NCBI GenBank assembly: GCA_028279345.1
Contig: JANQNY010000030.1
Coordinates: forward strand, 1 to 64,000
Source of the DNA: Geminicoccaceae bacterium
Lineage (GTDB): Bacteria; Pseudomonadota; Alphaproteobacteria; Geminicoccales; Geminicoccaceae
Length of the DNA: 64,000 nucleotides
Direction of reading: 5' to 3'
The notes beneath the pieces were generated by a model. That model saw only the letters and a list, made by a program, of their open reading frames with translations. It was not told the DNA's origin and ran no database searches. The stretch's first letter is position 1. Every line of letters starts with the position of its first letter. A program made the position numbers and the translations under genes. Shown here one piece after another: positions 1-8,665 of the stretch.

Positions 1-2097
<2,097 letters not shown>

Positions 2098-2235
2098 GGC
2101 CGTGCACGGGCGCCGACCCTACGGATTGCCGACATGCAACGCGGAATTGTCCCAGGTAGAAGTGATCAAACTCACCGCGCGATCGCGCCAGCGGCGCGAA
2201 CCTAACGACGGGTTCATTATCGGGGAGATACAACA

Positions 2236-3690
2236 ATGCGCTGCCATCACGGTATGGCCGAGCGCCTCCAAGCGCGCGAGAAGACTGAAGCGAGCCTCCA
2301 TGACCGCCGTTTCGGCCGACTGTTTCCACGCAACCCCGTAAAGCTGCCGACCGACCCCGCGGCCGCGCGCGAGTTGCTCGACACGCTTGCCAAGTCGATG
2401 CGCGATCCGACCGATCCCTCTGGCCCCGCCGACGCCGGTCAGACCTTCTTCGGCCAGTTCATCGATCACGACATCACCTTCGACGTGACGTCGAGCTTCG
2501 GCAGGCCGCTTATGCGGGACGTACCGAACGTCCGCACGCCTTCGCTCGACCTCGACTGCGTGTTCGGTGCCGGCGCCGAGGGCACGCCGCACCTCTATTC
2601 CGAGAAACGTGCGCACTATTTGCTGATGGGCAACCACAAGAACCCGAATGACCTCGCTCGCAATTCCGAAGGGGTCGCGCTGATCGGTGATCCGCGCAAT
2701 GACGAGAATGCCATCGTCGCCGCGATCCAGGGTCTGTTCATCCGTTTTGCCAACATCGTTCTCTATCAGCTCACGAAGGGGGAGGGCGTGTTCGGCAGGG
2801 CCTCGCTACCCGACGAGAGCCCCCACGCGGCGGCTATCCGCCTGGTCCGCTGGCACTACCAGCACATGGTGTTACACGAGTTCCTGCCGGCGTTCGTCGA
2901 CGAGGCCGTTCTCGACAAGGTGCTTCACGTGCTGCACCACGGCGGCTTGCCGAGAGGCTTCCGCCGCGACGACGCTTTTATTCCCGCCGAGTTCTCCGTC
3001 GCAGCGTTCAGGTTCGGCCACGGCACCGTGCAGAGCGAGTACGAGATCAAGGCCGGCGACCGGCGACGGCTGTTCCGCAACTCGGACGCGGAGCGCGGGC
3101 TGCCGGACTTCGGCGCGAAGCGGCCCGCAGACGACATCGATCTCAAGCTGTTCTTCAGCACCAGGGGCGAGCCGGCGCGCGCCCAGAAGGCCAGGCCCGT
3201 CGGAACGGCCATCGCGGCCGAGTTGTTCGACCTACCCTTCGTCGAGGATCCGGCGGACCCGGACGACAAGAGCCTTGCCAGCCGCAACCTCGTCCGCGAC
3301 CGCTTCACCTTCGAGCTCGCCTCGGGCCAGCAGGCGGCCATCGAACTCGGCTACACGCCTCTGGATCGCGACGACGCCACCAAGGCGGCGCGTTTGGACA
3401 AGATCCCGCTCTGGTACTACTGCCTGCAGGAGGCGAGAGAGTGCGGCGGGCGGCTCGGCGAGGTCGGCGGCACCATCGTCGCCGGCGTGCTCGGCCGTCT
3501 CCTGCGCGACGACCCCTTCTCGGTTTGGCATCAATATGGGTGGGAGCCGCTCCTCGCGAACGATCGGCGCTCGCGGGTCGGCGACATCGTCGACTTCGTC
3601 AGCGCCGAGCGGGGCAGTATCCACTTCGAAGACGAGTTGCAGAATCCACGCGACACCGACTTCGTGAAGTTGGACCCGAACCGGCACTGA
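2236..3690 (+). CDS. Animal-type haem peroxidase family protein
   Basis: A 484-residue protein of the peroxidase-cyclooxygenase (An_peroxidase) superfamily, haem enzymes that oxidise small substrates or halides with H2O2. The distal-site signature GQFIDHDIT is seen near residues 73-81 (distal His about 78, Ca-ligating Asp beside it). A segment typical of the family, RNDENAIVAAIQGLFIRFAN, follows. Around residues 200-215, RWHYQHMVLHEFLP probably holds the proximal-side elements. The ATG is preceded by GGGGAG at 8 nt, which supports this start. No signal peptide is seen, so it is either cytoplasmic or exported by a non-Sec route; bacterial relatives of this superfamily occur in both states. It is a single gene between ligA and a convergent def. 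Substrate unknown. Confidence 0.88.
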   Translation: MRCHHGMAERLQAREKTEASLHDRRFGRLFPRNPVKLPTDPAAARELLDTLAKSMRDPTDPSGPADAGQTFFGQFIDHDITFDVTSSFGRPLMRDVPNVRTPSLDLDCVFGAGAEGTPHLYSEKRAHYLLMGNHKNPNDLARNSEGVALIGDPRNDENAIVAAIQGLFIRFANIVLYQLTKGEGVFGRASLPDESPHAAAIRLVRWHYQHMVLHEFLPAFVDEAVLDKVLHVLHHGGLPRGFRRDDAFIPAEFSVAAFRFGHGTVQSEYEIKAGDRRRLFRNSDAERGLPDFGAKRPADDIDLKLFFSTRGEPARAQKARPVGTAIAAELFDLPFVEDPADPDDKSLASRNLVRDRFTFELASGQQAAIELGYTPLDRDDATKAARLDKIPLWYYCLQEARECGGRLGEVGGTIVAGVLGRLLRDDPFSVWHQYGWEPLLANDRRSRVGDIVDFVSAERGSIHFEDELQNPRDTDFVKLDPNRH

Positions 3691-3698
3691 GCCAAGCG

Positions 3699-3723
3699 CC
3701 GGGAGTAGCGGTGCTGCTCCCGG
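3699..3723. terminator. GC-rich hairpin between convergent genes
   Basis: The inverted repeat CCGGGAG...CTCCCGG (arms 3699-3705 and 3717-3723, with extra pairing inside) lies 8 nt after the peroxidase stop and before the convergent def stop. There is no strong T-tract on either side, so it is a weak candidate for a bidirectional terminator. Confidence 0.35.
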
Positions 3724-3755
3724 TCCCTTGCTCTCCTACCACCCTTGCGAACGGC

Positions 3756-4277
3756 TCAGGCGACGTCCCGGCGCTCGTCGGCGGCGCGCGCCGCGGCCTT
3801 GAGGCGCGATCGGATTCGCCAACGACGGAAGGGTGAGAGGTGGTCGATAAAGAGCTTGCCGTTGAGGTGGTCGAGCTCGTGCTGAACGCAAACCGCATTC
3901 ATCGCCTCGACCTCGCGCTCAAAGCTCTCGCCAGCGGGGTCCTGCGCCCGCACCCGGACCTTGGTCGCGCGGATGACGTTGGCGACGACGCCGGGAACGG
4001 AGAGGCAGCTCTCTTCGACGAGGCCCCAGGCGGACCGCGATTGAACCTCCGGATTGACGTAGACCTGCGGCGCCGACGCCTCGCCGGAGACATCCATCAC
4101 CGCAACCCGTCGCAAATCACCGATCTGCGGCGCCGAAAGCCCGATTCCGCCGGCGGCGTAGAGCGTTTCCAGAAGGTCGTCGACCAATCGCTGCAGCTCT
4201 GCATCGAACATCGTCACTGGCGCCGATGATGTGCTCAGCCGCGGATCGGGATATTCGAGGATCGGCCGGACCGCCAT
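3756..4277 (-). CDS. def: Peptide deformylase, last gene of the puc operon
   Basis: This enzyme removes the N-formyl group from nascent polypeptides. The 173-residue protein has the three family motifs: GIGLSAPQIG (motif 1), ESCLSVPG (motif 2, metal-binding Cys, with Ser replacing the usual Gly of EGCLS) and QHELDHLNG (motif 3, two metal-ligand His and the catalytic Glu). The start MAVRPILEYPD matches the typical N-terminus, and GAGGA lies 8 nt before the ATG; a longer upstream reading would overlap lhaA and is not needed. It starts 11 nt after the lhaA stop on the same strand, so it is probably co-transcribed with pucBA-lhaA. It is not next to fmt as is common. Whether it is the only deformylase or a second copy cannot be told from this window. 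Confidence 0.95.
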   Translation of the reverse strand: MAVRPILEYPDPRLSTSSAPVTMFDAELQRLVDDLLETLYAAGGIGLSAPQIGDLRRVAVMDVSGEASAPQVYVNPEVQSRSAWGLVEESCLSVPGVVANVIRATKVRVRAQDPAGESFEREVEAMNAVCVQHELDHLNGKLFIDHLSPFRRWRIRSRLKAAARAADERRDVA

Positions 4278-4288
4278 GCCAGGCGTCC

Positions 4289-5752
4289 TCAGACGTTCGG
4301 TTGCTGGCGGCCGGCATCCGGACTCGCGGCGGCCGGCGCCAAGTTTGTCAGCAGCCGTCGACCACCGCGGCGCAGCAGCGGCGCCGTGGCGGCGATCGCC
4401 ACCACCAGGAGCGTGATTTCGAGCGCGTAGACGACGAAGTAGCCGTTCGCCACCTGGTCGAGACCCCAAAGACCACCGGCCGAGCCCTGCAGCGCGTTCA
4501 CCGTGTCACGGATCGTTCCGCTGAGCGCCATACCGACGCCCACCGCGGTGGCTTGCACGGCACCCCAAGCCCCGAGCGCGAGACCAGCCTGATCCTTGGG
4601 CGCACTGTTCATCGTGGCCGTGAGCGTGCCGTGGCCGAACAACGCACCGCCAAAGCCGATCAGCAGGTTCCCCAAGAGGAACAGCGAGGTCATCCCGCTG
4701 GGCGCAGCGACGATGACCAAGGCGAAGGCCGGTAGGCCGATCAGCGCGCCGGCGGCTGCCATCCGATAGGGGTCGCCCCCACGGCCGAGCGCGTGCGAAG
4801 CGAAGCCGAAGCCCAGCAAGCCACCGAGCGCAAGCAGTGCCGTCAGCTTGGTGGTCGCGGCGACGCTCAGGTCGAGCACCTGCCCGCCGAAGGGCTCCAA
4901 CAGGATGTCAGCCATGCCGAAAGCCATCGTGCCGATGCCGACGATGACGAGCCGGCGGACGGTGCGCTCACCCGCGCAGAACGTCGCCCACGACTCGCGG
5001 AAGGTGGGGTCGGGTGCCACCGGTGCGGCCCCGCGCGGCGGCCGTCGCGTCTCCTGCTTCCACATCGAGATGGCGTTGAGCACCAAGGTGATGACCGCAG
5101 CACCCTGGATGACCTGGATCAGACGACCAGGAGAGAAGTTCGCGAGCACCGCGCCGAACGCGAGCGCGCTGACGATCATGCCGAGGAGCAGCATGACGTA
5201 CATGAGTCCCACGACCTTCGGATGCGATTCCGGAGGCGTGAGGTCCGTGGCCAGCGCCAAGCCCGCGGTCTGCACCGTATGCACACCGGCGCCGACCAGG
5301 AGGAAGGCGAGTGCCGCCGCCGCATGGGCGAACCAGACCAGCGCTTCGGGTGCGTTGGTCTTGCCGGCGAGCACGACGAGCGCGAACGGCATGATGGCGA
5401 AGCCGCCAAACTGCAGCAGCGTGCCCTTCCAGATGAACGGGACGCGCCGCCAGCCAAGCGCGCAGCGATGCGTGTCCGAGCGGAAGCCGATCAACGCGCG
5501 AAACGGCGCAAAGACCAGGGGCAGCGCCAGCATGATGCCGACCAGCGAGGCCGGTACTTCGAGCTCGACGATCATCACGCGATTGAGCGTGCCGACGAGC
5601 AGCACCAGCGCGATGCCGACCGAAACCTGAAACAGCGAAAGACGTAGCAGTCGTGCGAGGGGCAGATCGGGTGTCGCCACATCGGCGAACGGCAAGAAGC
5701 GTGGTCCCATCGCGACCCACGCCCGTGTCAAGCTGTGCCCGAGCCTGTCCAC
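4289..5752 (-). CDS. lhaA: PucC/LhaA-family light-harvesting complex assembly MFS protein
   Basis: A 487-residue integral membrane protein of the major facilitator fold, about 12 hydrophobic segments. The family (PucC, LhaA, BCH2) helps assemble antenna complexes, probably handling bacteriochlorophyll or alpha/beta chains. Diagnostic stretches are IALVLLVGTLNRVMIVELEV near residue 50 and the FRSDTHRCALGWRRVPFIWKGT loop near residue 105. The start is taken as GTG at 5752, since the N-terminal region RFLPFADVATPDLPLARLLR must be included; an in-frame ATG at 5710 is an alternative, and neither has a strong ribosome site. It follows pucA by 89 nt and precedes def by 11 nt. Family identity is firm; the choice between pucC and lhaA is less so, but the position after pucBA favours the pucC role. 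Confidence 0.93.
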   Translation of the reverse strand: MDRLGHSLTRAWVAMGPRFLPFADVATPDLPLARLLRLSLFQVSVGIALVLLVGTLNRVMIVELEVPASLVGIMLALPLVFAPFRALIGFRSDTHRCALGWRRVPFIWKGTLLQFGGFAIMPFALVVLAGKTNAPEALVWFAHAAAALAFLLVGAGVHTVQTAGLALATDLTPPESHPKVVGLMYVMLLLGMIVSALAFGAVLANFSPGRLIQVIQGAAVITLVLNAISMWKQETRRPPRGAAPVAPDPTFRESWATFCAGERTVRRLVIVGIGTMAFGMADILLEPFGGQVLDLSVAATTKLTALLALGGLLGFGFASHALGRGGDPYRMAAAGALIGLPAFALVIVAAPSGMTSLFLLGNLLIGFGGALFGHGTLTATMNSAPKDQAGLALGAWGAVQATAVGVGMALSGTIRDTVNALQGSAGGLWGLDQVANGYFVVYALEITLLVVAIAATAPLLRRGGRRLLTNLAPAAASPDAGRQQPNV

Positions 5753-5841
5753 GTCGGACTACCCCCCGATGGCCATCCGAGGCCGGGAGTGGTCGATCCC
5801 GACCCCTGATGGGCAGAGCCCCCAAATGGGGACATTTGCGG
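5753..5841 (-). other. pucA-lhaA intergenic segment with small hairpins
   Basis: These 89 nt separate the antenna genes from the assembly gene. They contain a short perfect hairpin, CAAATG/CATTTG with a 4-nt loop (5823-5838), and further GC-rich self-complementary stretches. In Rhodobacter puf and puc mRNAs, hairpins at this place stabilise the upstream structural message and lower expression of the distal gene. The same role here is inferred, not shown. Confidence 0.35.
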
Positions 5842-5994
5842 TTAGCCCGCAGAACCTTGGAAGAACGCGCCAAACCACGTTGTATTGCTGAGGATAGCGA
5901 AGTGCACGGTGAAGGCGATCACCGCGACGCCCAGCAAGAACAACGGCAGGCCAACCGTTGGATTGACGACGCACCAAATCCTACCTTGATTCAT
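5842..5994 (-). CDS. pucA: LH2-type light-harvesting alpha subunit
   Basis: A 50-residue, one-helix antenna polypeptide that binds bacteriochlorophyll in the inner ring of LH2. It begins [12 protein letters not shown], nearly the same as the Rhodoblastus (Rps.) acidophila LH2 alpha N-terminus, and aligns to it without gaps. His31 (TVHFAIL) is the B850-type BChl ligand and Met1 is at the position that ligates B800. At positions 44 and 45 the residues are Phe-Phe ([10 protein letters not shown]) instead of the Tyr-Trp or Tyr-Tyr pair that hydrogen-bonds the 3-acetyl groups in B850 complexes, so a blue-shifted absorption is predicted. GAGGAG lies 6 nt before the ATG; pucB ends 10 nt upstream. 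I recognised it by translating this short stretch directly. Confidence 0.97.
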   Translation of the reverse strand: MNQGRIWCVVNPTVGLPLFLLGVAVIAFTVHFAILSNTTWFGAFFQGSAG

Positions 5995-6004
5995 GACTTA
6001 CTCC

Positions 6005-6169
6005 TCATCCAAGCCACGGCGTGAAGGCGGCCGCCAAGATGTGCGCGATGAGCGCAATGAAGAAGAACACGCGCGAGCCATCGATGATGTGCTTGTGCAG
6101 TTCTTCCGATTCGGTAATGGTCAACCCTGTCGGCCATACCCGATTCGGATCGTCCAAGTCTGTCGCCAT
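6005..6169 (-). CDS. pucB: LH2-type light-harvesting beta subunit
   Basis: A 54-residue single-helix antenna polypeptide, outer-ring partner of pucA. It contains [20 protein letters not shown], where the first His region is the beta-chain conserved LHK segment, then [14 protein letters not shown], with the BChl-binding His and the conserved TPW near the C-terminus. The N-terminal extension [17 protein letters not shown] is typical of beta chains. The start ATG at 6169 has GGAG 7 nt upstream. It is the first gene of pucB-pucA-lhaA-def; the message leader from the proposed promoter is about 190 nt. A longer in-frame reading upstream has no ribosome site and would overlap the promoter region. 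Confidence 0.97.
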   Translation of the reverse strand: MATDLDDPNRVWPTGLTITESEELHKHIIDGSRVFFFIALIAHILAAAFTPWLG

Positions 6170-6368
6170 GCAGTTTCTCCTCACGAAACGGCGGGCTTTA
6201 CCCACTTCTGCGACGTGCGAACCCCGCACGCGAGGGTCGTCTGAGGACGCGCCAACTGTGCCCGGCGACCACCTCCGGGCGCACTGAGCGCGACCGCACC
6301 TGGCGCCGCCAGATGCCGGGAGCTTCGATGACCACTCGCTAACGCGGCGCCACTCCCCCGTAATTCCG

Positions 6369-6397
6369 ACCGTAGCTTCAGCCCAATTTGCTGTCAA
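6369..6397 (-). promoter_or_regulatory. Candidate sigma-70 promoter of the puc operon
   Basis: On the minus strand TTGACA (6397-6392) is followed after 17 nt by TACGGT (6374-6369). The -35 is consensus and the -10 poor, as expected for an activated or repressed promoter. The upstream flank carries PpsR-like palindromes, one of which covers the -35 element. A leader of about 190 nt would precede pucB. Confidence 0.55.
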
Positions 6398-6434
6398 TTC
6401 AACTTGTCAGCCATTCTGTCAGGCTTGCATGACA
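6392..6434. promoter_or_regulatory. Two PpsR/CrtJ-like operator palindromes
   Basis: TGTCAGGCTTGCATGACA (6417-6434) is a perfect match to the PpsR/CrtJ consensus TGTC-N10-GACA. Seven bases away, 6392-6409 has TGTC-N10-GTCA, a degenerate second copy that overlaps the -35 box. CrtJ/PpsR binds paired sites with about this spacing in photosynthesis promoters and represses them in oxygen or high light. Redox-dependent repression of the puc operon is therefore likely. Confidence 0.7.
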
Positions 6435-6451
6435 CTATCGTCGCTGGCCAC

Positions 6452-6483
6452 AAAAAAAACCCGCAGAGCAATCGCTCTGCGGG
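6452..6483 (-). terminator. Rho-independent terminator
   Basis: A perfect 10-bp stem, CCCGCAGAGC/GCTCTGCGGG with a 4-base loop (6460-6483), is followed on the minus strand by eight T (6459-6452). It ends transcription of the repeat-protein gene at 6546-7256 and insulates the puc promoter from it. Confidence 0.93.
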
Positions 6484-6545
6484 CTTCGACAACCACCATA
6501 GCGCGTTCAGCGATGCGCCCTGGCCGACATCAGGTCATCGAGGTG

Positions 6546-7256
6546 TCAGCGCGCGTGGGTCAAAAGCGGTAGGCTGCATAGGGTGGAAAGCGGCGCGGCA
6601 TTCCGCGTCAAGAGCGGCATGCCCAAGGACGAAGAGAGCGGTGCGGCTCGGTTGATCAGCAGCGGGAAGCCGATCCTCGACCGCATGCCGCCGGACGAAC
6701 GTGTCAGGATCGGCATGCCTGTCATGCGCGACAACGGAGCGCCCATCTTGCTGAGAAGAGGCAGACCGAACCACTTCGAGAAGGTCCAGTAGGAGCTCAT
6801 CAGCTCGCCGAACGTGGTCCGGCCGGTGACCAGCGTCGGCAGGCCGGCAGCCCTCGAGAGCGGCGCAGCACTTTCCGATAGCACCGGCAGATGGAAGGCA
6901 GCGGAGAACGGCGCGCCAGGTCCCCACGGGTCGGGCTCACGCGGCGGACGCACGTCGGTGTCGACGGGACCGCAGCTATCCATCAAGCCCGCGGCGAGCT
7001 TCGAGCGACCGAACGGTGCGCCAACGACCACGAGCGAGCGGCCGGCATGAACACGCTCCGCATAGGTCGCCGCGTCCTCACCCATCAGTTGGCCGGCGGC
7101 AATCGCGTTGGCGAGCGCTCCGGTATCGGCGCCCCCTTCCCCAGGTGGCGTCACCACGCGAATCGTGCTCTCCGCAAACCCCTCGCTGGCGAGCCTTCCC
7201 GCGGCATCGCGTGCCTGCTGCTCGTTCTCGTAGAGCCGGACGATGGGATAGAACAT
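6546..7256 (-). CDS. Unknown protein with 16-residue APLS..G.PLL repeats
   Basis: I do not recognise a named function. The 236-residue protein starts MFYPIVRLYENEQQARDAAG; GGAGG at 6 nt before the ATG (7256) decides the start. Residues 1-85 resemble the small alpha/beta stress-protein domain of the GsiB/YflT type (DUF1269-like), ending HAGRSLVVVGAPFG. Residues 110-236 are tandem units of 16 residues, about seven in all, with consensus (A/G)APLSxxxGxPLLxxx, for example AAPLSSSLGMPLLTRN. One unit is interrupted by a 10-residue insertion (SSYWTFSKWF), and one lacks the APLS half. No signal peptide or clear transmembrane helix is seen. It ends in a strong terminator and lies head-on upstream of the puc promoter, but as a separate unit. 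Confidence 0.75.
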   Translation of the reverse strand: MFYPIVRLYENEQQARDAAGRLASEGFAESTIRVVTPPGEGGADTGALANAIAAGQLMGEDAATYAERVHAGRSLVVVGAPFGRSKLAAGLMDSCGPVDTDVRPPREPDPWGPGAPFSAAFHLPVLSESAAPLSRAAGLPTLVTGRTTFGELMSSYWTFSKWFGLPLLSKMGAPLSRMTGMPILTRSSGGMRSRIGFPLLINRAAPLSSSLGMPLLTRNAAPLSTLCSLPLLTHAR

Positions 7257-7395
7257 ACTGGTCCTCCAGGGGGGCGTCGGTGGATGGTCCATCTCGGCGC
7301 AACGCAAGTGCGTTGTTCCGTCGCATTCGCGACCATAGTCCTAGAGGGCCACGGAGAAAAGAGGGCAGGAGGTCTAAGCGCGTGCCCGACCTTTG

Positions 7396-7854
7396 CTAGC
7401 CCCCGTCCGTTTGCCAGCGTTGGGCCGCCGCCGCGTCGGTCGCGCGAGCCTCCACCCAGCGTTCCCCCGACGCCGTTTCCTCGAGCTTCCAGAAGGGTGC
7501 CTCGGTCTTGAGCCAGTCTATCAAGAAGGCGCAGGCGTCGAAGGCGGCTTGGCGGTGGCGCGCGCAGGTGACCACGAGGACAATGGGGTCTCCGGGCGCG
7601 AGACGGCCCACGCGGTGGATGATCAGCGACGCCTGCAGGGGCCAGCGAGCCGAGGCCTCGGCCTCGATCCGCTCGAGCGCGCGCTCGGTCATGCCTGGAT
7701 AGTGCTCCAGCGTCATCGCGCTGACCCGGTCGCCGTCCTCGCCTGCCCGCACGACCCCCTGGAAGCTCACCATCGCGCCGATATCGGTGCGGCCGGCAAG
7801 AAGCGCTGCAGTTTCTGCCGCCACGTCGAACGGCTCGCGCTGAACGCGGATCAT
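7396..7854 (-). CDS. moaE: Molybdopterin synthase catalytic subunit MoaE
   Basis: The large subunit of molybdopterin synthase, which with thiocarboxylated MoaD converts cyclic pyranopterin monophosphate to molybdopterin in the cytoplasm. The 152 residues include GAMVSFQGVVR near the N-terminus, the central LEHYPGM, the IIHRVGRL...GDPIVLVVTCARHR core and the lysine-containing active-site segment LKTEAPFWKLEE near the C-terminus. The start ATG overlaps the moaD stop by 4 nt (ATGA), so translation is coupled. It closes the uvrC-pgsA-moaD-moaE string common in alphaproteobacteria. Confidence 0.96.
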   Translation of the reverse strand: MIRVQREPFDVAAETAALLAGRTDIGAMVSFQGVVRAGEDGDRVSAMTLEHYPGMTERALERIEAEASARWPLQASLIIHRVGRLAPGDPIVLVVTCARHRQAAFDACAFLIDWLKTEAPFWKLEETASGERWVEARATDAAAAQRWQTDGG

Positions 7855-8105
7855 CCGCCCGTGACCGGCGGGAAGAAGGCGACTTCGTCTGAGGAGTCCA
7901 ACGGGACGTCGTCGGTCACGTGCTCATGGTTGACGGCGATTTGAATGACACCATCCGATTCCCATGCCTCGCGAAAGCCGGGCGAGCGGGTGGCGAGCCA
8001 AGCCGCGAGCTCGCGCACCGTGCGCACGCCCTCGGGCAGCGTCTCGAGCTCCTCGCTGGCTCTACCGACGCGATGCCGCAGCCAGGCGAAGTAGAGAATG
8101 CGCAT
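7851..8105 (-). CDS. moaD: Molybdopterin synthase sulfur carrier MoaD
   Basis: An 84-residue ubiquitin-like sulfur carrier, small subunit of molybdopterin synthase. It shows the beta-grasp pattern MRILYFAWLRHRVG...LPEGVRTVRELAAWL...IAVNHEHVTDDVPLDSSDEVAFFPPVTGG. The obligatory C-terminal Gly-Gly, which is thiocarboxylated, is present. It follows pgsA by 3 nt and overlaps moaE by 4 nt. Confidence 0.95.
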   Translation of the reverse strand: MRILYFAWLRHRVGRASEELETLPEGVRTVRELAAWLATRSPGFREAWESDGVIQIAVNHEHVTDDVPLDSSDEVAFFPPVTGG

Positions 8106-8108
8106 GTC

Positions 8109-8663
8109 TCACGCTCCGCGGGCGGGCGCCGCCGCCAGTGCGGCGACCGCAGCTCTGGTATACTGGGCACCCGTGACGGCGGTCATCAGGGCCGCGAGCC
8201 ACAGCAGCAGCGTGCCCATGAGCGTGCCGCCGGGGACGGCCGGGGCGACGCACAGGATCACCACCGCCGCCATCTGCACGGTGGTCTTCCACTTGGCGAG
8301 CTTCGTCACCGGTAGGGCCGGTCCAGCACCGGCAAGTGCCTCCCGAAGCCCCGAGACCGTCAACTCCCGAAGCACGATGATCAGGACTGGCAACAAGGGC
8401 GCCGTGCCGTCGGCCACCAGCATGACCAGCACAGTCGCGACGAGGAGCTTGTCGGCGATCGGGTCGAGGCAGCGGCCGAGCGCGGTGACCTGGTCGCGCG
8501 TCCGCGCGAGATGCCCATCGATCCAATCGGTGATCGCCGCCGCGACGAACAGGATCGCCGCCGCCCAGCGGGCGCTCGGCGTATCGAGCGCCAGCAACAG
8601 CGCGATCGGTATGATGGCGGCAATCCGCGCGACCGTCAGCCAGGTGGCGAGCGTAAGGGGCAT
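8109..8663 (-). CDS. pgsA: CDP-diacylglycerol-glycerol-3-phosphate 3-phosphatidyltransferase
   Basis: An inner-membrane enzyme that makes phosphatidylglycerolphosphate, the committed step to phosphatidylglycerol and cardiolipin. The CDP-alcohol phosphotransferase signature D-x2-DG-x2-AR-x8-G-x3-D-x3-D is complete: TDWIDGHLAR...GRCLDPIADK, near residues 46-73. Its 184 residues have several hydrophobic helices, as in the family. The start is 2 nt after the uvrC stop; the pair uvrC-pgsA is conserved in many proteobacteria. Confidence 0.95.
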   Translation of the reverse strand: MPLTLATWLTVARIAAIIPIALLLALDTPSARWAAAILFVAAAITDWIDGHLARTRDQVTALGRCLDPIADKLLVATVLVMLVADGTAPLLPVLIIVLRELTVSGLREALAGAGPALPVTKLAKWKTTVQMAAVVILCVAPAVPGGTLMGTLLLWLAALMTAVTGAQYTRAAVAALAAAPARGA

Positions 8664-8665
8664 GC

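Noticed and set aside
5759-5977. Minus-strand frame overlapping pucA in another phase
   Set aside because: It is out of phase with the real 50-residue alpha chain, which matches the LH2 family from first to last residue.
6005-6397. 130-residue extended reading of pucB
   Set aside because: The extra 76 residues have no ribosome site and run through the operon leader and proposed promoter; the 54-residue start at 6169 has a good site and family match.
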